64,000 bases of DNA from Streptomyces marokkonensis (GTDB taxonomy: Bacteria; Actinomycetota; Actinomycetes; Streptomycetales; Streptomycetaceae), in NCBI RefSeq assembly GCF_008312835.1, contig NZ_VSKS01000016.1, positions 1 through 64,000 of the forward strand, given 5' to 3'. This document shows, piece after piece, positions 27,665 to 38,648 of the stretch (positions are counted from its first letter, which is position 1; every line of letters begins with the position of its first letter). The position numbers were made by a program, and so were the translations under genes. The notes beneath the pieces are model-generated. The model was not told the DNA's origin, did no database searches, and worked only from the letters and a program-made list of their open reading frames with translations.

Positions 27665-28459
27665 TCAACTCCCCGATGACGCCGGGGCCGTGGGAACGCT
27701 GACGTCGAAGTGCCGCGCGCGGGGCTCCGCTTTCATCAGCGCGGTGAGAGTACGGCCTTTCTCGGCACCCTTCTCACCGCTCCCCCAGTCGACCGTACGG
27801 CCGTCCGCCAGCTCCAGCGAGATGGCGTCGTAGGAACGGACCTTGACGCTCCGGGTCGCCCGCGCCACGGAGTCGGGAAGGGCGCCGGCCACCCGGACCG
27901 CCTCCCGCGTCAGCCGGTCCTCGCCGAAGCGGCGCAGACTCGCCGCCGCGGAACCGGTCCCGGAGGCTTCCCACTTCAGCTCGGGTACTCCCTCGGGAGC
28001 CTTGGAAACCGTGGCGAACCGGACACCTTCATCGTCCACTTCGATGAACTTCCCGCCTTTGTGGACGAGAAGAACCGGGGTGCGTTCCGTCACTTCCAGG
28101 GTGATCTCGTCCGGCCACGAACGGACCACGTCCACCGTGTCGATGCGGGGCAGTGCCTTGGCGAGGCGGGCCTCGATCTCCTCGGTGCCGACGGAGATCA
28201 GCTGTTCGCCGAGGGGTACGTCGGCGGCTTCGCGCACCTGGGCGGGCGTCAGGACGCCCGTCCCTGACACGGACACCCGCTCCACGCGCACCAGGTCCGA
28301 TCCGTAGAGCAGCCAGAACGCCCCGCTGCCGAGGAACACGAGGACGACGGCCGATGCGATGATCCGACGAAGGCGCCGTCGCCCGAACCGCCTGACGGGC
28401 GGCGGGCCGGACGACTCCCGCTTGCGTTCACCGCGCTCCGCGGTGGTCGATCCGGCCAC
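27665..28459 (-). CDS. ftsQ: Cell division protein FtsQ
   Basis: 264 aa. The short cytoplasmic N terminus is basic, one transmembrane helix spans about 33-53, then a POTRA domain begins RVERVSVSGTGVLTPAQVREAA (in part: VERVSVSG, TPAQVREAADVPLG). The beta domain follows (SWPDEITLEVTERTPVLL). It is a bitopic divisome protein that bridges early and late components with FtsL and DivIC. It lies 25 bases after murG. The C terminus (APASSGS) is short and polar. Confidence 0.96.
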   Translation of the reverse strand: MAGSTTAERGERKRESSGPPPVRRFGRRRLRRIIASAVVLVFLGSGAFWLLYGSDLVRVERVSVSGTGVLTPAQVREAADVPLGEQLISVGTEEIEARLAKALPRIDTVDVVRSWPDEITLEVTERTPVLLVHKGGKFIEVDDEGVRFATVSKAPEGVPELKWEASGTGSAAASLRRFGEDRLTREAVRVAGALPDSVARATRSVKVRSYDAISLELADGRTVDWGSGEKGAEKGRTLTALMKAEPRARHFDVSVPTAPASSGS

Positions 28460-28484
28460 GCTCCCTGCCCTCCGTCATCCGCGT

Positions 28485-29579
28485 CTAACGGTGCGCACGG
28501 GCGGCGATCGCCTCGTACACCATGCCGACGAGCAGGTCGTCGGCGTCCCGGCGGCCGAACTCGGCGGCGGCACGGGACATCTCGTACAGCCGGTGCGGGT
28601 CGGCGAGCACCGGCAGGACGTTGTGCTGGACCCACTCCGGCGTCAGTTCCGCGTCGTCGACCAGCAGCCCGCCGCCGGCCTTGACCACCGGCTGGGCGTT
28701 GAGCCGCTGTTCACCGTTGCCGATGGGCAGCGGGACGTAGGCGGCCGGGAGCCCGACGGCGGAGAGTTCGGCGACGGTCATCGCGCCCGCGCGGCAGAGC
28801 ATCATGTCGGCCGCGGCGTACGCGAGGTCCATCCGGTCCAGGTAACTTACCGGGATGTAGGGGGGCATCCCCGGCATCTGGTGCACCTGCGGCAGTTCAT
28901 TCTTCGGGCCGACCGCGTGCAGGATCTGGATACCGGCCTGCTGGAGCCACGGAGCGACCTGCTGGACCACCTCGTTGAGCCGGCGGGCGCCCTGCGAGCC
29001 GCCGGTGACCAGCAGAGTCGGCAGGTTGGGGTCGAGCCCGAACGCGGCGCGGGCCTCGGGGCGGACGGCGGCCCGGTCGAGGGTGGCGATGGAGCGGCGC
29101 AGCGGGATCCCGATGTAACGGGCGTTCCGCAGCTTGCTGTCGGGTGTGGAGACGGCGACCTGGGCGGCGTAGCGCGAGCCGATCTTGTTGGCCAGACCGG
29201 GACGGGCGTTGGCCTCGTGGATCACGATCGGCACGCCGAGCCGCTTGGCCGCGAGGTAGCCGGGCAGGGCGACGTAGCCGCCGAAGCCGACCACGGCGTC
29301 CGCCTTGGTGCGCTCCAGGATCTGCTCGGTCGCCTTGATGGTGCCGCGCAGCCGGCCCGGGACGGTGATCAGCTCGGGGGTGGGCCTGCGTGGCAGCGGT
29401 ACGGCGGGGATCAGCGCCAGCTCGTACCCGCGCTCGGGTACGAGACGGGTCTCGAGGCCACGCTCCGTGCCCAGGGCCGTGATGCCCACGGTCGGATCCT
29501 GCCTGCGCAGGGCGTCCGCGAGGGCGAGCGCGGGCTCGATGTGGCCCGCGGTTCCTCCGCCGGCGAGTACGACATGCAC
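28485..29579 (-). CDS. murG: UDP-N-acetylglucosamine transferase MurG
   Basis: 364 aa, GT28 family. The N-terminal glycine-rich motif [18 protein letters not shown] and the C-terminal UDP-GlcNAc site ([37 protein letters not shown], seen in parts) are both present. It adds GlcNAc to lipid I to make lipid II on the inner face of the membrane. It follows ftsW by 6 bases and precedes ftsQ, standard order for the cluster. Confidence 0.98.
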   Translation of the reverse strand: MHVVLAGGGTAGHIEPALALADALRRQDPTVGITALGTERGLETRLVPERGYELALIPAVPLPRRPTPELITVPGRLRGTIKATEQILERTKADAVVGFGGYVALPGYLAAKRLGVPIVIHEANARPGLANKIGSRYAAQVAVSTPDSKLRNARYIGIPLRRSIATLDRAAVRPEARAAFGLDPNLPTLLVTGGSQGARRLNEVVQQVAPWLQQAGIQILHAVGPKNELPQVHQMPGMPPYIPVSYLDRMDLAYAAADMMLCRAGAMTVAELSAVGLPAAYVPLPIGNGEQRLNAQPVVKAGGGLLVDDAELTPEWVQHNVLPVLADPHRLYEMSRAAAEFGRRDADDLLVGMVYEAIAARAHR

Positions 29580-29585
29580 CGAAAT

Positions 29586-30941
29586 TCACCGCTCTCCGGA
29601 CGAACGCGCCACCGGGGCGCGCCGTCGCATCGTGTTCCATCTCCGGGGCCGCTGAGAACCCCCGATCCGCTTTTTACCAAAGCGGGGTTGCCGCATCGCA
29701 AGCGCCATCCGCGCAGCGGGGTCCTCACGCGCGAAGGCGATCAGCAGCCCGATGGCGAACATGGTCGGCAGCAGGGCGGACCCTCCGTAGGAGAACAGCG
29801 GGAGCGGGACACCGGCGATCGGCAGCAGACCGAGCACCGCACCGATGTTGATCACGGCCTGGGCCGTGATCCAGGTGGTCACGCCTCCCGCGGCATACCT
29901 CACGAAGGGGTCCTCCGTGCGTCCGGCCACGCGGATACCCGCATAGCCTAGAGCCGCGAACAGGGCGAGTACCGACAGCGTCCCCACCAGGCCCAGTTCC
30001 TCACCGGTGACGGCGAAGATGAAGTCCGTGTGCGCTTCGGGCAGTTGGCCCCATTTCTCCACGCTCGCCCCGAGTCCGGAACCGAAGATGCCGCCGGAGG
30101 CGAGGGCGTAGATCCCGTGCACGGCCTGCCAGCAGTCGACCGGGCCCGACTGGGGCTCGGTGGCGCCGAGGCAGGAGAGGCGGGCCATGCGGTTGGGGCT
30201 GGTGCGGATGAGGATCGCCCCGAGCAGCGCGGCGATCGAGAGCACGCCGACGAACAGCCGGGTCGGCGCTCCCGCCAGCCACAGCAGGCCGAACAGGATC
30301 GCCGTCAGGATGATCGCCGTACCCATGTCGCCGCCCAGCATGATCAGGCCGAGCAGCATGAAGGCGGCCGGCACCAGCGGCACCAGCATGTGCTTCCACT
30401 GGGTCAGCAGCCGCTTGTCCTGCTTGCGGGCCAGCAGGTCGGCGCCCCACAGCACCAGCGCGAGCTTGCCGAACTCACTGGGCTGGAGCTGGAAGGTGCC
30501 GCCGAGGGCGATCCAGTTCTGGTTTCCGTTGACCGCGACTCCTATCCCCGGCACCTGCACCAGGGCCATCAGGAAGACGGCGCCCGCGAGGATGGGGTAG
30601 GCCAGCGCCCGGTGCAGCTTCACCGGCATCCGGGAGGCCGCGAGCAGCAGGACGGCGCCGATTCCGGCCGCCAGGAGCTGTTTGAGGAAGAAGTAGGAGC
30701 CCGGCAGCGACATCTGCAGCGCCGTGATCTGGGAGGCCGAGTAGACCATCACCAGACCCAGCACGGTGATCAGCAGACTGCCGCCGAGGATCAGGTAGTA
30801 CGCGGTCAGCGGCCGGTCCCAGGCCCGGCGTGCCCGGGTGACCAGGGTGCGGAAGGGGTTCTCGCGCGGGGGTCCGGGTACGACGGGTCGCCGGGCGGCC
30901 CGCTGGACGGGCGGGCGCCCGGTGCGGCTACTGGGCATCAC
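29586..30941 (-). CDS. ftsW: FtsW, SEDS peptidoglycan polymerase
   Basis: 451 aa with about ten transmembrane helices from residue 45 on. SEDS motifs visible: NGNQNWIALGGTFQLQPSEFGKLALVLW (in parts: NWIALGG, QPSEFGKLAL), AHTDFIFAVTGEELGLVG and GVPLPLFSYGGSALLP. The Asp of the extracellular loop and the septal partnership with FtsI are family knowledge. The N terminus (1-40) and C terminus are basic and Arg-rich. FtsW polymerises glycan strands at the septum with the transpeptidase FtsI. Its gene is 83 bases after murD. Confidence 0.97.
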   Translation of the reverse strand: MMPSSRTGRPPVQRAARRPVVPGPPRENPFRTLVTRARRAWDRPLTAYYLILGGSLLITVLGLVMVYSASQITALQMSLPGSYFFLKQLLAAGIGAVLLLAASRMPVKLHRALAYPILAGAVFLMALVQVPGIGVAVNGNQNWIALGGTFQLQPSEFGKLALVLWGADLLARKQDKRLLTQWKHMLVPLVPAAFMLLGLIMLGGDMGTAIILTAILFGLLWLAGAPTRLFVGVLSIAALLGAILIRTSPNRMARLSCLGATEPQSGPVDCWQAVHGIYALASGGIFGSGLGASVEKWGQLPEAHTDFIFAVTGEELGLVGTLSVLALFAALGYAGIRVAGRTEDPFVRYAAGGVTTWITAQAVINIGAVLGLLPIAGVPLPLFSYGGSALLPTMFAIGLLIAFAREDPAARMALAMRQPRFGKKRIGGSQRPRRWNTMRRRAPVARSSGER

Positions 30942-31024
30942 GACCTCCGCCGTACGCCGGACAACAGGCCCTAGACGGTCCCACGCGTCCCTCCCAAGGT
31001 CGCCCGGCGCCAGGCGGCCGGGGT

Positions 31025-32443
31025 TCAGGCGCCGAGCTCGCGCACCGCCTGTGCGAACGCGTCACCGCGCTTGTTGTAATTGGCGAACATGTCCATCGAG
31101 GCACAGGCGGGGGCCAGCAGGACCGTGTCGCCGGGCCGTGCGAGCCGCTTCGCCTCCTGGACAGCCTGGAGCATCGCCCCAGTGTCGGTCCGGTCGAGGT
31201 CGACGACGGGTACTTCCGGGGCGTGTCGCGCGAGGGCTTCGCGGATCAGGGCACGGTCCCTGCCGATCAGCACGGCACCCCGCAGCCGCTTCGCCGAACC
31301 CGCGACCAGCTCGTCGAAGGCGGCACCCTTGGCGAGGCCGCCGGCGATCCACACGATCGACTCGTACGCGGCCAACGAGGCCTGTGCGGCATGGGTGTTG
31401 GTGGCCTTGGAGTCGTCGACGTAGGCGACGTCGTCCAGGTCGGCGACGTGCGCGATGCGGTGGGCGTCCGGGGTGAAGGCGCGCAGGCCGTCCCGTACGG
31501 CGCCCGCGGGCACCCCGTAGGCCCGCGCGAGGGCGGCGGCCGCGAGGGCGTTGGCGATGTTGTGCGGGGCCGGGGGCCTGACGTCGGAGACCTCGGCGAG
31601 CTCCTGGGCGTTCTTGTGGCGGTTCTCGACGAAGGCGCGGTCGACCAGGAGGCCCTCCACGACGCCGAGTTGGGAGGGGCCCGGCGTGCCCAGGGTGAAG
31701 CCGACGGCGCGGCAGCCCTCCTCGACGTCGGCCTCGCGGACCAGGTCCTCGGTGGCCTTGTCGGCCACGTTGTAGACGCAGGCGACGCGATTGCCCTCGT
31801 AGACGCGGCCCTTGTCCCTGGCGTACGCCTCCATGGAGCCGTGCCAGTCGAGGTGGTCGGGGGCGAGGTTGAGTACGGCGGCGGAGTGGGCGCGCAGGGA
31901 CGGCGCCCAGTGGAGCTGGTAGCTGGACAGCTCCACGGCGAGCACGTCGTACTCCTCCTCGCCGAGCACCGCGTCGAGGAGGGAGACGCCGATGTTGCCG
32001 ACGGCCGCGGTGCGCAGACCGGCCGCCTTCAGGATGGACGCGAGCATCTGGACGGTGGTGGTCTTGCCGTTGGTGCCGGTGACCGCGAGCCAGGGGGCCG
32101 CGCCGGGCTTCCTGAGCCGCCAGGCGAGTTCGACGTCGCCCCACACCGGCACCCCGGCCTCGTCCGCCGCCGCGAACAGCGGCTTGTCCGGCTTCCAGCC
32201 GGGAGCGGTGACGATCAGCTCGGTGCCCTCGGGCAGGGTGGCGCCGTCGCCGAGGCGGACGGTGATCCCGAGCGCCTCCAGTCCGGCGGCCTGCTCCCGC
32301 GCGCGCGTGTCGTCCCCGTCGTTGACGACGGTGACCCTCGCGCCGAGCCCGTGCAGCGCCTTGGCCGCCGGGACGCCGGAGACGCCGAGACCGGCGACGG
32401 TGACGTGCTTGCCCTGACATTCGAAAGGCACCGAGGAGGTCAC
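31025..32443 (-). CDS. murD: UDP-N-acetylmuramoylalanine--D-glutamate ligase MurD
   Basis: 472 aa. Domain 1 starts with a Rossmann-like UDP site ([17 protein letters not shown]). The ATP P-loop is [12 protein letters not shown]. The Mur-ligase segments [29 protein letters not shown] and [19 protein letters not shown] are clear. It adds D-Glu to UDP-MurNAc-L-Ala in the cytoplasm. I place the start at a GTG that forms a GTGA overlap with mraY; an ATG five codons upstream (32458), overlapping mraY by 19 bases, is the alternative. Neither has a strong ribosome site, consistent with coupling. Confidence 0.97.
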   Translation of the reverse strand: MTSSVPFECQGKHVTVAGLGVSGVPAAKALHGLGARVTVVNDGDDTRAREQAAGLEALGITVRLGDGATLPEGTELIVTAPGWKPDKPLFAAADEAGVPVWGDVELAWRLRKPGAAPWLAVTGTNGKTTTVQMLASILKAAGLRTAAVGNIGVSLLDAVLGEEEYDVLAVELSSYQLHWAPSLRAHSAAVLNLAPDHLDWHGSMEAYARDKGRVYEGNRVACVYNVADKATEDLVREADVEEGCRAVGFTLGTPGPSQLGVVEGLLVDRAFVENRHKNAQELAEVSDVRPPAPHNIANALAAAALARAYGVPAGAVRDGLRAFTPDAHRIAHVADLDDVAYVDDSKATNTHAAQASLAAYESIVWIAGGLAKGAAFDELVAGSAKRLRGAVLIGRDRALIREALARHAPEVPVVDLDRTDTGAMLQAVQEAKRLARPGDTVLLAPACASMDMFANYNKRGDAFAQAVRELGA

Positions 32444-33513
32444 TTGTCCGCTGCCCATCCCGCGTAGAAGAGGCCCAGTCCGACGATCACACAGATGCCC
32501 TGGATGATCCAGAAGCGGACCACCACGAGGACCTCGGACCAGCCTTTGAGTTCGAAGTGGTGCTGGAGTGGCGCCATCCGGAAGACGCGCTTCCCGGTGA
32601 GCCGGAACGAGCCGACCTGGATGACCACCGACATGGTGATGAGGACGAACAGACCGCCGAGGATGGCCAGCAGCAGCTCGGTGCGGGAGCAGATCGCGAG
32701 ACCCGCGAGCACACCGCCGAGCGCCAGCGAACCGGTGTCGCCCATGAAGATCTTGGCCGGGGAGGTGTTCCACCACAGGAAGCCGAGGCAGGCACCCATC
32801 AGCGCGGAGGCGACGACCGCGAGATCCAGCGGATCGCGCACCTCGTAACAGGCACCCGGGTTGGTCAGCGTCTCGCCGTTGGCGCAGGACTCCTGGAACT
32901 GCCAGACGCCGATGAAGGTGTAGGCACCGAAGACCAGGACGGAGGCGCCGGTGGCGAGACCGTCCAGACCGTCGGTCAGGTTCACGCCGTTGGACATGGC
33001 GAGGATCATGAACAGCGCCCAGACCACGAACAGCACCGGGCCGATGGTCCAGCCGAAGTCCGTGATGAACGACAGCTTGGTGGACGCCGGGGTCTGGCCG
33101 CGGGCGTCCGCGAACTGCAGGGAGAGCACCGCAAAGGCGATACCGACGATCAGCTGGCCGGCCATCTTCGCCTTGGCCCGCAGACCCAGCGACCGCCGCT
33201 TGACGATCTTGATGTAGTCGTCCAGGAAGCCGACCATGCCCATGCCCACCATGAGGCCGAGCACCAGCAGACCTGAATACGTCGGGGTGTAACCGGTGAT
33301 CACCTTGGACAGGAAGTAGGCGGCGACCGTCGCCAGGATGAAGGCGATACCGCCCATCGTCGGCGTACCGCGCTTGCTGGCGTGCTCGCGCGGCCCGTCG
33401 TCACGGATGTACTGCCCGTACCCCTTGCGGGCGAGCAGCTTGATCAGCAGCGGGGTGCCGACCAGGGTCAGGAAGAGGCCAATGACTCCTGCGAACAGGA
33501 TCTGCTTCATCAT
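32440..33513 (-). CDS. mraY: Phospho-MurNAc-pentapeptide transferase MraY
   Basis: 357 aa with ten predicted transmembrane helices. Family motifs: FLDDYIK with the Asp pair, [22 protein letters not shown] and the His-containing loop [13 protein letters not shown]. It transfers phospho-MurNAc-pentapeptide to undecaprenyl phosphate to form lipid I. The start overlaps the murF stop by 4 bases. Confidence 0.98.
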   Translation of the reverse strand: MMKQILFAGVIGLFLTLVGTPLLIKLLARKGYGQYIRDDGPREHASKRGTPTMGGIAFILATVAAYFLSKVITGYTPTYSGLLVLGLMVGMGMVGFLDDYIKIVKRRSLGLRAKAKMAGQLIVGIAFAVLSLQFADARGQTPASTKLSFITDFGWTIGPVLFVVWALFMILAMSNGVNLTDGLDGLATGASVLVFGAYTFIGVWQFQESCANGETLTNPGACYEVRDPLDLAVVASALMGACLGFLWWNTSPAKIFMGDTGSLALGGVLAGLAICSRTELLLAILGGLFVLITMSVVIQVGSFRLTGKRVFRMAPLQHHFELKGWSEVLVVVRFWIIQGICVIVGLGLFYAGWAADK

Positions 33514-34925
33514 CGGGCGGCGACCTCACCCTCGGCACCGGTCTCGAGCAGCGCCTGCGCCACGCTCTCGAGCCCGACCGAACGGGACGCCTTCACGAGA
33601 ACGACGTCTCCCGGGCGCAATTCGCTGCGCAACAGGTCGACCGCCGCCTGTGCGTCGGACACGTGCACCGACTCCTCACCCCACGAACCCTCGTTATATG
33701 CGCCCAGTTGCAGCCAGGCGGCTTCCCTGCCCCCGACCGCGACGAGCTTGCTGACGTTGAGCCGGACGGCGAGCCGTCCGACCGCGTCGTGCTCGGCGAG
33801 CGCCTCGTCCCCGAGCTCGGCCATCTTGCCGAGCACCGCCCACGTACGGCGTCCCTTGCCCATGGCCGCCAGCGCGCGCAGCGCGGCCTTCATGGACTCG
33901 GGGTTCGCGTTGTAGGCGTCGTTGACGACCGTCACGCCGTCCGGGCGCTCGGTGACCTCCATCCGCCAGCGGGAGAGGGAGCCCGCCTCGGAGAGCGCGC
34001 GGGCGATCTCGTCTGCGGACATGCCCAACTCGTGGGCGACGGCGGCCGCGGCGAGCGCGTTCGACACGTGATGCTCACCGTACAGGCGCATGGTCACATC
34101 GGATGCACCGGAGGGTGTGTGAAGCCTGAAGGAGGGCTGTCCGCTGTCCGTGAGTCGCACGTTCTCGGCGGAGACGTCCGCTTCGTCGGACTCTCCGAAA
34201 AGGATCACCTTCGCCTTCGTACGGGAGGCCATGGCCCGTACGAAGGGGTCGTCCGCGTTGAGGATCGCGGTACCGCCCTCCTCGGCCGGGGGCAGGGCCT
34301 CGACCAGCTCGCCCTTGGCCTCGGCGATCTGCTCCCGGCCGCCGAACTCGCCGATGTGGGCGGAGCCGACGTTCAGCACCAGGCCGACCCTGGGCGGCGT
34401 CAGACCGGTGAGGTACCGGATGTGGCCGATTCCGCGCGCTCCCATCTCCAGCACGAGGAACTTCGTCTCCTCGGTGGCGGTGAGCGCGGTGAGCGGCAGC
34501 CCGATCTCGTTGTTGAGGGAGCCGGGGGTGAAGACGGTCGGCGCCTTGCTCCCGAGCACCTGGGCGATGAGGTCCTTGGTGCTGGTCTTGCCGGCCGAGC
34601 CGGTCAGCGCGACGAGGGTGGCGCCGAGCCGGCCGACGACGTGCCGGGCGAGGGCCCCGAGGGCGGCCTGGACGTCCTCGACGACGATCGCGGGCACGCC
34701 GACGGGCCGGGAGGCCAGCACGGCGGCCGCTCCCGCCTCGACGACCGCGGCCGCGTAGTCGTGTCCGTCCACGCGCTCGCCGACGAAGGCGACGAACAGG
34801 CTGCCGGGACCCGCCTCCCGCGAGTCCCGGACCACCGGCCCGGTGACCTGGACGGACGGGTCCGGTATGTCGTGCGTCTGCCCGCCGACGACTTCAGCGA
34901 TCTCGGCGAGGGAGAGGGCGATCAC
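33510..34925 (-). CDS. murF: UDP-MurNAc-tripeptide:D-Ala-D-Ala ligase MurF
   Basis: 471 aa. ATP P-loop: [12 protein letters not shown]. The central domain has [21 protein letters not shown] and LNADDP; the C-terminal domain has [15 protein letters not shown] and GKMAELG, all signatures of MurF. It adds D-Ala-D-Ala to the UDP-MurNAc-tripeptide, completing the pentapeptide. It follows murE by 4 bases and overlaps mraY by 4, typical operon packing. Confidence 0.98.
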   Translation of the reverse strand: MIALSLAEIAEVVGGQTHDIPDPSVQVTGPVVRDSREAGPGSLFVAFVGERVDGHDYAAAVVEAGAAAVLASRPVGVPAIVVEDVQAALGALARHVVGRLGATLVALTGSAGKTSTKDLIAQVLGSKAPTVFTPGSLNNEIGLPLTALTATEETKFLVLEMGARGIGHIRYLTGLTPPRVGLVLNVGSAHIGEFGGREQIAEAKGELVEALPPAEEGGTAILNADDPFVRAMASRTKAKVILFGESDEADVSAENVRLTDSGQPSFRLHTPSGASDVTMRLYGEHHVSNALAAAAVAHELGMSADEIARALSEAGSLSRWRMEVTERPDGVTVVNDAYNANPESMKAALRALAAMGKGRRTWAVLGKMAELGDEALAEHDAVGRLAVRLNVSKLVAVGGREAAWLQLGAYNEGSWGEESVHVSDAQAAVDLLRSELRPGDVVLVKASRSVGLESVAQALLETGAEGEVAAR

Positions 34926-34929
34926 AAGT

Positions 34930-36642
34930 TCATCCCTGGGTCTTCTTGATGGCTTCCCGGAGCACCTGGCGGTCGTCGAAGGGACGCACCACCCCGGCGA
35001 TGTCCTGCCCCTGCTCGTGTCCCTTGCCCGCGACCAGCACGGTGTCGCCGGGCCGCGCCCGGGCGACGGCGGCGGCGATCGCGGCGGCGCGGTCCTCGAA
35101 GACCTGCACCTCGCCGCGCTCGTGGGCGGGCACGGAGGCCGCGCCCTGGAGCATGGCGGCGAGGATCGCGAGGGGGTCCTCGGAGCGGGGGTTGTCGGAG
35201 GTCAGTACGGCGGTGTCGGCGAGCCGCGCGGCGGCGGCACCCATGGGCTCGCGCTTGGTCCGGTCACGGTCGCCGCCGCAGCCGAGCACGACGTGCACCT
35301 GACCCCGGGTCACCTTGCGCAGGGCGCGCAGCACCGACTCCACGGCGTCGGTCTTGTGCGCGTAGTCGACGACGGCGAGGTACGGCTGCCCGGCGTCCAC
35401 CCGCTCCAGCCGGCCCGGTACGCCCGGTACGGCGGCGACCCCGTCGGCGGCGGCCTGCGGGTCGAGTCCGGCGGCGGCGAGGGCGACGATCGCGGCGAGG
35501 GTGTTGGCCACGTTGAAGGGGCCGGGCAGCGGCGAGCGGGCGGTGATCCGCTCGCCCTCGGGGCCGACCGCGGTGAACGTCGAGTCCAGCGGACCGACTT
35601 CGACGTCCTCGGCGCGCCAGTCGGCGTCGGGGTGGCCCTCGGCGGAGTAGGTGACGACCGGGACGCCGGCCTCCTTGACGAGGCGGCGGCCGTACTCGTC
35701 GTCCACGTTGACCACGCCGAGCCTGCTGCGGGCGGGTGTGAACAGCTGCGCCTTCGCCTGGAAGTAGTCCTCCATCCCGGAGTGGAACTCCATGTGCTCC
35801 GGGCTGAGGTTGGTGAAGACGGCGATGTCGAAGACGCAGCCGTCGACCCGGCCGAGGACCAGGGCGTGGCTGGAGACCTCCATGGCGACCGCGTCGGTGC
35901 CGCGCTCGCGCATGACGGCGAACAGCGCCTGGAGGTCGGTGGCCTCGGGCGTGGTGCGCTCGGACTTGATGCGCTCGTCGCCGATGCGCATCTCCACGGT
36001 GCCGATCAGGCCCACCCGTCGCCCGCCACCGCCCTCAGCCGACGGCGCTTCGCGCCGGCCCCCCTCGTCGGTGCTGCGGTCGGTCCTCAGACCGCCCTCG
36101 ACGAGATAGGCGGTGGTGGTCTTGCCGGAGGTGCCGGTGATGCCGATCTGGAGCAGATCGCGGCCCGGGTGGCCGTAGATGGTGGTGGCCAGCTCGCCCA
36201 TCCGGGCGCGCGGGTCGTCCACCACGAGCGCCGGCAGTCCGGCCGCGGAGACGCGCCCGGCGCCGGACGGGTCGGTCAGCACGGCGACCGCGCCGAGGCC
36301 GGCGGCCTGGTTGACGAAGTCGGCGCCGTGGGCGCGGGCGCCCGGGAGGGCCGCGTACAGGTCGCCGGGGCGGACGGCGCGCGAGTCATGGGTGATGCCC
36401 GTGACCTCGGCGGCCTGCTCCGGAGCGGGTGCACCCAGCTGACCGGCGAGTTCCGCGAGGGGTGTGGCGGATACCTGAACCGGACGGGGCGGTCCCGGAT
36501 ATGTCACGGGGTGGCCCTTCTGGGCGGTTTGGGACTGATCAGCGTGTGGCACGGCGGTGAGCGTACCGGGCTCACCGGCCGGGGGGCCAAGCGAGGGGCG
36601 GGGGGTGCTCTGGTTCCCGGGGTCGGGGGTGATCGTTGTCAC
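34930..36642 (-). CDS. murE: UDP-MurNAc-dipeptide:diaminopimelate ligase MurE
   Basis: 570 aa from the GTG chosen. P-loop: GTSGKTTTAYLV. The specificity motif is DNPRSED, which selects diaminopimelate rather than lysine. STDEGGRREAPSAEGGGGRR (about 195-215) is a polar insertion unusual for the family. The first 45-50 residues are also longer than the family norm; a GTG at 36507 (525 aa) with AAGG upstream is the main alternative start. I keep the longer form because its composition looks coding and only 35 bases then separate it from ftsI. It adds the third residue of the stem peptide. Confidence 0.95.
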   Translation of the reverse strand: MTTITPDPGNQSTPRPSLGPPAGEPGTLTAVPHADQSQTAQKGHPVTYPGPPRPVQVSATPLAELAGQLGAPAPEQAAEVTGITHDSRAVRPGDLYAALPGARAHGADFVNQAAGLGAVAVLTDPSGAGRVSAAGLPALVVDDPRARMGELATTIYGHPGRDLLQIGITGTSGKTTTAYLVEGGLRTDRSTDEGGRREAPSAEGGGGRRVGLIGTVEMRIGDERIKSERTTPEATDLQALFAVMRERGTDAVAMEVSSHALVLGRVDGCVFDIAVFTNLSPEHMEFHSGMEDYFQAKAQLFTPARSRLGVVNVDDEYGRRLVKEAGVPVVTYSAEGHPDADWRAEDVEVGPLDSTFTAVGPEGERITARSPLPGPFNVANTLAAIVALAAAGLDPQAAADGVAAVPGVPGRLERVDAGQPYLAVVDYAHKTDAVESVLRALRKVTRGQVHVVLGCGGDRDRTKREPMGAAAARLADTAVLTSDNPRSEDPLAILAAMLQGAASVPAHERGEVQVFEDRAAAIAAAVARARPGDTVLVAGKGHEQGQDIAGVVRPFDDRQVLREAIKKTQG

Positions 36643-36677
36643 GAGGTGGTTCCTGGTGGCTCGGTGCTCGGTACGGG

Positions 36678-38648
36678 TCAGGGCTTGAAGGTGACCGGGA
36701 GGGCGGCGGGGGCGGCGCCGGTGGGCGGCACCTGGAGGGTCTTCAGGGCGAACTCCATGACCTGCTTGTACACGGGTCCGCAGATCTGACCGCCGAAGTA
36801 GCTGCCCTCGGTGGCGTTCTGGATGACGCAGTAGACGGTGATCCTGGGCTTGTCGGCGGGCGCGAAGCCGGCGAAGGACGAGGTGTAGCCGTGGTACTTG
36901 CCGGTGGCCGGATCCACGCGGTTCGCCGTACCCGTCTTCCCCGCGACCCGGTACCCCGGGATGCGTGCCTTGGTGCCGGTGCCCTCCTCGTCGTCCACGA
37001 CCGACTCCAGCATCCGGGCGAGCGTCTTCGCCGTCTTCTCGCTGACGACCCGGGTCTCCTCGGGCTTCGGGGCGGGGGTGAAGCGTCCGTCGGGGCCCTG
37101 GGAGCCGCGCACGAGGGTGGGCTCGACGCGGACGCCGCCGTTGGCGATGGTCGAGTAGACGGAGGCGGCCTGCATGGCGTTGATGGACACGCCCTGGCCG
37201 AAAGGAATCGTGTACTGCTGCGAGGTGGACCACTCGTCCGGCGGGGCGAGGATGCCCTTGGTCTCGCCGGGGAAGCCGAGCCCGCTGTGGCTGCCGAGGC
37301 CGAACTTGCGCAGGTAGTCGTAGAGGACCTTGTTGGCCTGTGCCTGGGTCTTGCCGAGCTGGCCGGTGGCGAGGATGGTGCCGATGTTGCTGGACTTGGC
37401 GAGCACGCCGTTGAGCGTGAGGTACCAGGTCGGGTGGTCGACGTCGTCCTTGAAGAGCCGGTCGCCGCGGTGCAGCCGGTTGGGCACGACGACGTGGGTG
37501 CCCGGGGTGGCGGCGTTCTCCTCGAGGACGGCGGCCATGGAGAGGACCTTGGCCGTGGAGCCGGGTTCGAAGGCGTCCTGGACGGCCGCGTTGCCGAGCG
37601 CGTGGGGATCGGCCTCGGAGAGGTCGTTGGGGTCGAACCCGGGCGCGTTGGCCATCGCGAGGACCTCGCCGGTGCGGGTGTCCTGGACGATGACGTAGCC
37701 GCGGTCGGCCGCCGACTTCCTCACCTGGTCGCTGATGGCGTTCTGCGCGGCCCACTGGATGTCGCGGTCGATGGTGAGCTCGATGTCGCTGCCGGGCACG
37801 GCCGGGGTCTCGGTGGAGCCGCCGGCTGTCGGCACCAGACGGCCCCCGGACTGGGCGTAACGGATCTTGCCGTCCTCGCCGGCCAGCCGCTTGTCCAGCT
37901 GCAGTTCGACGCCGCCGCCGCCCTTGCCCTCGGCGTTGACCCAGCCCAGTATCCCGGCGGCGAGCTCGTTGTTGGGGTACACCCGCTTGCTGGTGGGCAC
38001 GGAGAAGACGCCGGCCAGGACGTTGGCGGTGGACTCGTCGGTCTCCGCCTTCTTGGCGAGGGCGGTCTTCAGGTCCTTGATCTGCTTCCAGACCTGCGGG
38101 GTCTGGCGGCCGGCCAGTTTGACGTAGCGCAGGGCCTCGTTCTCCGGCCGCAGCTTCTCGACCAGTTCGTCCTGGTCCGCGCCAAGGATCGGGGCGAGGA
38201 GGGCGGCGGCCTGCTCGGGGCCGTCGGCGATCTCCAGCTCCTTGGGGGCGAACATCGTGGGGTCGGCGGTGATGTCGTAGGCGTCCTCGCTGGTCGCGAG
38301 GGCCACGCCGTTGCGGTCGGTGATCTCGCCGCGTTCGGCGGCCAGTACCTGGCCCACGTAGCGGTTCTGCTCCGCCTTGCCGGCGTAGGTGCTCGCGTCG
38401 ACCGCCTGCACCTGGAACAGGCGTACGACGAAGGCGAGCATGACCAGGGTCAGGCCGACGCCGACCAGGCGCAGCCGGGGGCGGGGGCTGCCCAGGCGGA
38501 TGACCTTCGGGGCCGCGGGGCGGGGACCGGCGGGCCGGCGGGCCGGACGGGCGCCGGGTCCGGGGCGCCGTCCGGCGCCCGGGCGGGCGGGCCGGGCGGG
38601 TCCGGGCACCCGGCGGCGGGGCGGTTCCCTGTCGGACACTTCCGTCAC
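36678..38648 (-). CDS. ftsI: Septal transpeptidase FtsI (class B PBP)
   Basis: 656 aa. The cytoplasmic N terminus is Pro/Arg-rich (1-58) and one transmembrane helix spans about 60-80. The PBP dimerisation domain follows (RNRYVGQVL; AERGEITDRNG). The transpeptidase domain carries S364-T-A-K, S419/S420-N and K571-T-G-T. It cross-links septal peptidoglycan outside the membrane together with FtsW. It overlaps ftsL by 4 bases. The basic low-complexity N terminus is longer than in most bacteria but usual in streptomycetes. Confidence 0.97.
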   Translation of the reverse strand: MTEVSDREPPRRRVPGPARPARPGAGRRPGPGARPARRPAGPRPAAPKVIRLGSPRPRLRLVGVGLTLVMLAFVVRLFQVQAVDASTYAGKAEQNRYVGQVLAAERGEITDRNGVALATSEDAYDITADPTMFAPKELEIADGPEQAAALLAPILGADQDELVEKLRPENEALRYVKLAGRQTPQVWKQIKDLKTALAKKAETDESTANVLAGVFSVPTSKRVYPNNELAAGILGWVNAEGKGGGGVELQLDKRLAGEDGKIRYAQSGGRLVPTAGGSTETPAVPGSDIELTIDRDIQWAAQNAISDQVRKSAADRGYVIVQDTRTGEVLAMANAPGFDPNDLSEADPHALGNAAVQDAFEPGSTAKVLSMAAVLEENAATPGTHVVVPNRLHRGDRLFKDDVDHPTWYLTLNGVLAKSSNIGTILATGQLGKTQAQANKVLYDYLRKFGLGSHSGLGFPGETKGILAPPDEWSTSQQYTIPFGQGVSINAMQAASVYSTIANGGVRVEPTLVRGSQGPDGRFTPAPKPEETRVVSEKTAKTLARMLESVVDDEEGTGTKARIPGYRVAGKTGTANRVDPATGKYHGYTSSFAGFAPADKPRITVYCVIQNATEGSYFGGQICGPVYKQVMEFALKTLQVPPTGAAPAALPVTFKP